Positions 60,962 to 64,000 of a stretch of DNA of 64,000 nucleotides are shown here, in pieces. A program made the translations under genes and the position numbers. Under the pieces are notes generated by a model. It worked only from the letters and a program-made list of their open reading frames with translations. It made no database searches and was not told the DNA's origin. Numbering within the stretch: position 1 is the stretch's first letter; each line of letters begins with the position of its first letter. This stretch comes from Hymenobacter sp. YC55 (GTDB lineage: Bacteria; Bacteroidota; Bacteroidia; Cytophagales; Hymenobacteraceae), in NCBI RefSeq assembly GCF_029433095.1, contig NZ_JARNTX010000002.1, positions 1,364,001 to 1,428,000 of the forward strand, given 5' to 3'.

Positions 60962-62286
60962 TGGCAACTCTGACGCATCAAGAAAGCGTAACGGCAGAAT
61001 ACCTAGAGGTTTCGTCGAACACCCGCAAGAGATTCATTACTATAATTATTGCTGGCGTCGTTTTGCTAGTAATAGGGCTAATCCTAGCTGCCATGGGTGG
61101 CGGTGAATCAGCTCATGAAGGGGCTGCTGCCGCGCATGGCGCTACAAGTGCTGGTCATGAGGGCACTGCTCATCATGGTAGCCCAATATGGATGAAGCGC
61201 CTTCTCGTTAGCTTGTGGCACAACAACGTGTTCTTCACTGGGGTATCGGTGATTGGCACTGTGTTCATGGCTATACAATACGTAGCCTACGCTGGCTGGT
61301 CTGTTTTGATCAAGCGTGTTAATGAGGCACTGAGTGCTTGGGTTCTACCTGGAGGCGTAATTTTGGTGCTTCTTTTCGGGTTGAACCTCATCAACAATGA
61401 CATTTTCCATTGGACGCTGCCCGGCATTATGACCAAGGGTAGCGCCAATTTCGACCCTATTATTGCCGGTAAATCAGGTTTCCTGAGTGTTCCTTTCTAC
61501 TTGATCCGTACTATCTCTTATATCACAATATGGGTGGTATTTACTAACAAGCTGCGGACGTTATCGCTACAAGAGGACCTGAATGGTGGTACTGAATATT
61601 TCCACAAAAGCATCACCACGTCGGCGCTCTTTCTAGTTCTGTTTGCTGTTACGTCGTCAATGTCAGCTTGGGATTGGGTAATGTCTATTGACACACACTG
61701 GTTCTCTACTATGTTCGGCTGGTATGTATTTGCTTCATGGTGGGTATCAGGCATTGCTGCCACTACGCTGTGCGTTATTCTGCTTAAGCAAGCTGGCTAT
61801 TTGCGGTTTATCCAAGCCGGACATCTACATGACTTAGGCAAGTTCATGTTTGGCTTCAGCATCTTCTGGACCTACGTGTGGTTCTCGCAGTTCATGCTGA
61901 TATGGTATGCAAACTTGCCTGAAGAAGCAGTGTACTTCAATCAGCGCCTCGGTGGGTTTAATGGTCAGTACACTTGGTTGTTCTTCTTCAACCTACTCAT
62001 CAATTTTGCTTTCCCTTTCTTAGTCTTAATGACACGGGATGCAAAGCGTCAAATGATCATGTTGAAGATCGTTTGCATTGCCATCCTAATAGGTCACTGG
62101 TTTGATTTCTATTTAATGATCATGCCAGCAACTATGCAAGCTAATAATGGGTTTGTAATAGAGTTCGGAGTTGCACTTGTATTCTTAGGAAGCTTCCTGC
62201 TCTTGATGACCAAACGCCTTTCTCAGGCTTCGTTGGTTCCGGTACATCATCCATTCTTGGACGAAAGCGTTCATCATACCACTTAA
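60961..62286 (+). CDS. actF: Alternative complex III subunit F: NrfD-like membrane protein
   Basis: 441 residues, about ten hydrophobic helices with a His-rich first loop (HEGAAAAHGATSAGHEG). Seen: ITIIIAGVVLLVIGLILAAMGGG at 22-44, LLVSLWHNNVFFTGVSVIGTVFMAIQYVAYAGW near 82, MSIDTHWFSTMFGWYVFASWW near 240 and HDLGKFMFGFSIFWTYVWFSQFMLIWYANLPEE near 290, the pattern of the second NrfD-like ACIII subunit. It overlaps the actE stop and is followed after 99 bp by coxB. Its role is structural and possibly proton-conducting, paired with ActC. Confidence 0.94.
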   Translation: MATLTHQESVTAEYLEVSSNTRKRFITIIIAGVVLLVIGLILAAMGGGESAHEGAAAAHGATSAGHEGTAHHGSPIWMKRLLVSLWHNNVFFTGVSVIGTVFMAIQYVAYAGWSVLIKRVNEALSAWVLPGGVILVLLFGLNLINNDIFHWTLPGIMTKGSANFDPIIAGKSGFLSVPFYLIRTISYITIWVVFTNKLRTLSLQEDLNGGTEYFHKSITTSALFLVLFAVTSSMSAWDWVMSIDTHWFSTMFGWYVFASWWVSGIAATTLCVILLKQAGYLRFIQAGHLHDLGKFMFGFSIFWTYVWFSQFMLIWYANLPEEAVYFNQRLGGFNGQYTWLFFFNLLINFAFPFLVLMTRDAKRQMIMLKIVCIAILIGHWFDFYLMIMPATMQANNGFVIEFGVALVFLGSFLLLMTKRLSQASLVPVHHPFLDESVHHTT

Positions 62287-62385
62287 TTTTTAGAGCTGAG
62301 ATTGTGGAGCTTAAAGTTTAGATTATTTGTTTAGTCTAGGTTGGCAAGCTCTAAGCTCTAAGTTTCCTCTTCTAATTTCTACAGA

Positions 62386-63447
62386 ATGACTGCTCTTGGT
62401 ATTTTGTTGGTGCTGGCGTTGTTGTTGGTCGTTTTCGGCCTGCTGTTCCGACTCCAGATTCTAACGTCAATTTTTTCTGGTAGCTCGGCTCGTGAGTTCG
62501 GCACTAGTAACCGTGTAAACGGAATACTGATGCTTGTTTTCATGGTTGTAGGCGGTGCTGCCTTCGCCTGGTCGTTCGGTGACAATTACGACAAAATGAA
62601 CCCGCCTATTGCTTCCGTGCATGGCCACGCAACTGAGCGGATGTTCTGGATCACGATGATCATCATCGGGATAGTGTTTGTACTGACTCAAATCTTGCTG
62701 TTCGTATACTCTTACAAGTATCAGCATCAGGAAGGCCGTCGGGCTTATTTCTTCCCACACAACAACAAAATCGAGATTATCTGGACGGTCATTCCCGCCA
62801 TTGTAATGGCTGCACTGGTATTCGCTGGCTGGAAGGAGTGGACCCGCATTACCGGTCCTGCACCTAAAGATGCTGTTGTGCTGGAGGTAATGGGCAAGCA
62901 GTTCAACTGGCTGGTTCGTTATCCTGGTCGTGATATGAAGCTAGGGGTAGTTAACTACCGTCTAATTGATGCTACCAACGAATTTGGCTTTGATTTGTCA
63001 GATAAAGCTGGCCTAGATGACTTCGTTCCTGGTGAGATCCACGTGCCTAAAGGCCACCCTGTACTGCTGAAGATTCGTTCGCGCGATGTATTGCACGCTG
63101 TGTACATGCCGCACTTCCGGGTGCAGATGTATGCTGTACCAGGCATGCCAACTAAGTTCTGGTTCACGCCTACTAAGTCAACTGACGAGATGCGTGCACA
63201 GCTAGGCAATTCCAAGTTCAACTATGAGCTTGCTTGCAACCAGATTTGTGGCCGCGGGCACTTTGCAATGAAATTTACCATTGTAGTAGACGAGCCAGAC
63301 GATTATGTGGCTTGGTATGCTCAGCAGAAGTCATTCTCTGAACAGAACCCTGATGTCTTGGCTTCTTTCAAACAGAAGGAAGAGAAGCTGGTTGTAAAAG
63401 AAGCCGCTGCTGCGGTTGCTACGCCTGCTACCAAAGCCTCGCTATAA
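62386..63447 (+). CDS. coxB: Cytochrome c oxidase subunit II
   Basis: 353 residues. Four hydrophobic helices are visible (1-26, 46-66, 84-112 and 128-147), two more than the usual two-helix subunit II. The cupredoxin domain has the CuA site CNQICGRGHFAM: Cys284, Cys288, His292, Met295, and His in VLHAVYMPHFRVQM near 238. The bridging position that is usually Glu in CxExC is Gln286 here; that residue contributes a backbone carbonyl, so function should be kept. The aromatic patch MGKQFNWLVRYPG is present. No cytochrome c domain is fused. It transfers electrons from cytochrome c to CoxA. Confidence 0.95.
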   Translation: MTALGILLVLALLLVVFGLLFRLQILTSIFSGSSAREFGTSNRVNGILMLVFMVVGGAAFAWSFGDNYDKMNPPIASVHGHATERMFWITMIIIGIVFVLTQILLFVYSYKYQHQEGRRAYFFPHNNKIEIIWTVIPAIVMAALVFAGWKEWTRITGPAPKDAVVLEVMGKQFNWLVRYPGRDMKLGVVNYRLIDATNEFGFDLSDKAGLDDFVPGEIHVPKGHPVLLKIRSRDVLHAVYMPHFRVQMYAVPGMPTKFWFTPTKSTDEMRAQLGNSKFNYELACNQICGRGHFAMKFTIVVDEPDDYVAWYAQQKSFSEQNPDVLASFKQKEEKLVVKEAAAAVATPATKASL

Positions 63448-63476
63448 TTTCACTCAGTTAATTGCACGCTCCATAT

Positions 63477-64000
63477 ATGGCTGCTAATCTTCCTAATCAA
63501 GCGCAGGTGCAAGGAGGTATCGGGGTAACCGAGCCGAATACCACGCACCATGAGCATGAGCTGCATGATGATCATCACCACGATCAGCATTGGCTATTTA
63601 AATATGTTTTCAGTACCGACCACAAGGTTATCGCCAAGCAGTTCCTGATTACGGGTATCTTCTGGGCAATTCTAGGTGGTACACTGTCTAGCATATTCCG
63701 TCTTCAACTCGGCTGGCCAGAGTCAACAATGGCATGGCTGACACCGGTGCTAGGCAAATGGGTAGAAGCTGGTAAGCTGAATCCTGAATTCTATCTTTCG
63801 CTGGTTACAATGCACGGCACTATCATGGTGTTCTTCGTGCTGACGGCGGGCCTGTCAGGTACATTCTCTAACTTCCTGATTCCGCTGCAAGTTGGTGCCC
63901 GTGATATGGCCTCAGGCTTCATGAATATGCTCTCGTACTGGTTCTTCTTTACGTCGAGCGTTATCATGTTCCTCTCGATCTTCTTAGAGACGGGCCCTGC
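63477..64000 (+). CDS. coxA: Cytochrome c oxidase subunit I, 5' part
   Basis: The frame is open from ATG 63477 to the window edge (174 codons seen of roughly 600). A His/Asp-rich N-terminus (HHEHELHDDHHHDQHW) leads into the conserved STDHKVIAKQFLITGIFWAILGG helix, then RLQLGWP and TMHGTIMVFFVLTAGLSGTFSNFLIPLQVGARDMA, which contains the first heme a ligand His (MHGTIMVFF) and the proton-channel region. It is the catalytic heme-copper subunit that reduces oxygen. It starts 30 bp after coxB and completes the visible part of the ACIII-oxidase operon; later cox genes should lie to the right. Confidence 0.95.
   Translation, partial: MAANLPNQAQVQGGIGVTEPNTTHHEHELHDDHHHDQHWLFKYVFSTDHKVIAKQFLITGIFWAILGGTLSSIFRLQLGWPESTMAWLTPVLGKWVEAGKLNPEFYLSLVTMHGTIMVFFVLTAGLSGTFSNFLIPLQVGARDMASGFMNMLSYWFFFTSSVIMFLSIFLETGP

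Noticed and set aside
1..64000. CRISPR arrays, tRNA and rRNA genes, phage or defence islands
   Set aside because: No regularly spaced repeats, cloverleaf sequences, integrase, transposase or recognisable defence genes were found anywhere.

Overview
The window reads as chromosome from a member of the Bacteroidota, most likely a Hymenobacter-like cytophagale. This rests on gene content and promoter style, not on any database search. The supporting signs are SusC/SusD outer-membrane pairs, an alternative complex III operon (actABCDEF) followed by cytochrome oxidase genes, GSCFA, CZB and DUF255 proteins, and repeated TAnnTTTG-type promoter elements instead of strong Shine-Dalgarno sites. No rRNA, tRNA, CRISPR array, integrase or transposase was recognised.

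Layout. 1-8.3 kb: two SusC-type TonB-dependent receptors diverge from a roughly 1 kb AT-rich gap; the left one runs off the window and the right one is followed by its SusD lipoprotein. 8.3-17.3 kb: minus-strand housekeeping genes, namely prfB with a programmed +1 frameshift, ilvE, a PduO-type adenosyltransferase, then an apparent operon plsC-gatC-TPR membrane protein-ABC ATPase, and a Nudix hydrolase. 17.3-18.8 kb: a candidate structured RNA with its own promoter and terminator, a small acidic protein and rnhB. 18.9-21.4 kb: a minus-strand signalling module of a CZB zinc-binding protein, a CHASE3 histidine kinase and a CheY-like regulator. 21.6-30.8 kb: gcvT, comB, a MazG-like pyrophosphohydrolase, dtd, a GT39-like membrane protein, mltG, an XRE/ScfR-like regulator and rnd. 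31.1-35.5 kb: a second complete SusC/SusD pair. 35.6-47 kb: SPFH protein, two small hypotheticals, an M14 metallopeptidase, two tandem small secreted basic paralogues, queA, an exported methyltransferase-like lipoprotein, an Ala/Pro-rich lipoprotein and priA. 47-53.2 kb: DUF255 thioredoxin-domain protein, a GSCFA protein with a very long tail, and the rpsF-rpsR-rplI operon. 53.5-64 kb: actABCDEF-coxB-coxA, with coxA cut by the window end.

How it works together. The right end encodes quinol:cytochrome c oxidoreductase (ACIII) plus cytochrome c oxidase in one transcription direction, behind an excellent Bacteroidota promoter (TTTG-N19-TACATTTG). The SusCD pairs are orphan uptake systems with no glycoside hydrolases or dedicated sensors beside them, so their substrates cannot be inferred. 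Nearly every convergent or end-of-operon gap carries a clear hairpin-plus-U-run terminator.

No wholly new multi-gene defence or mobile system is visible. The most promising leads are the structured RNA near 17.43-17.59 kb, the CZB/kinase/regulator module with a hairpin-U5 directly before its first start codon, the basic, low-complexity tail of the GSCFA protein, the plsC-gatC-TPR-ABC operon, the exported methyltransferase-like lipoprotein, and several genes whose promoter element lies only 4-5 nt from the ATG, suggesting leaderless mRNAs.
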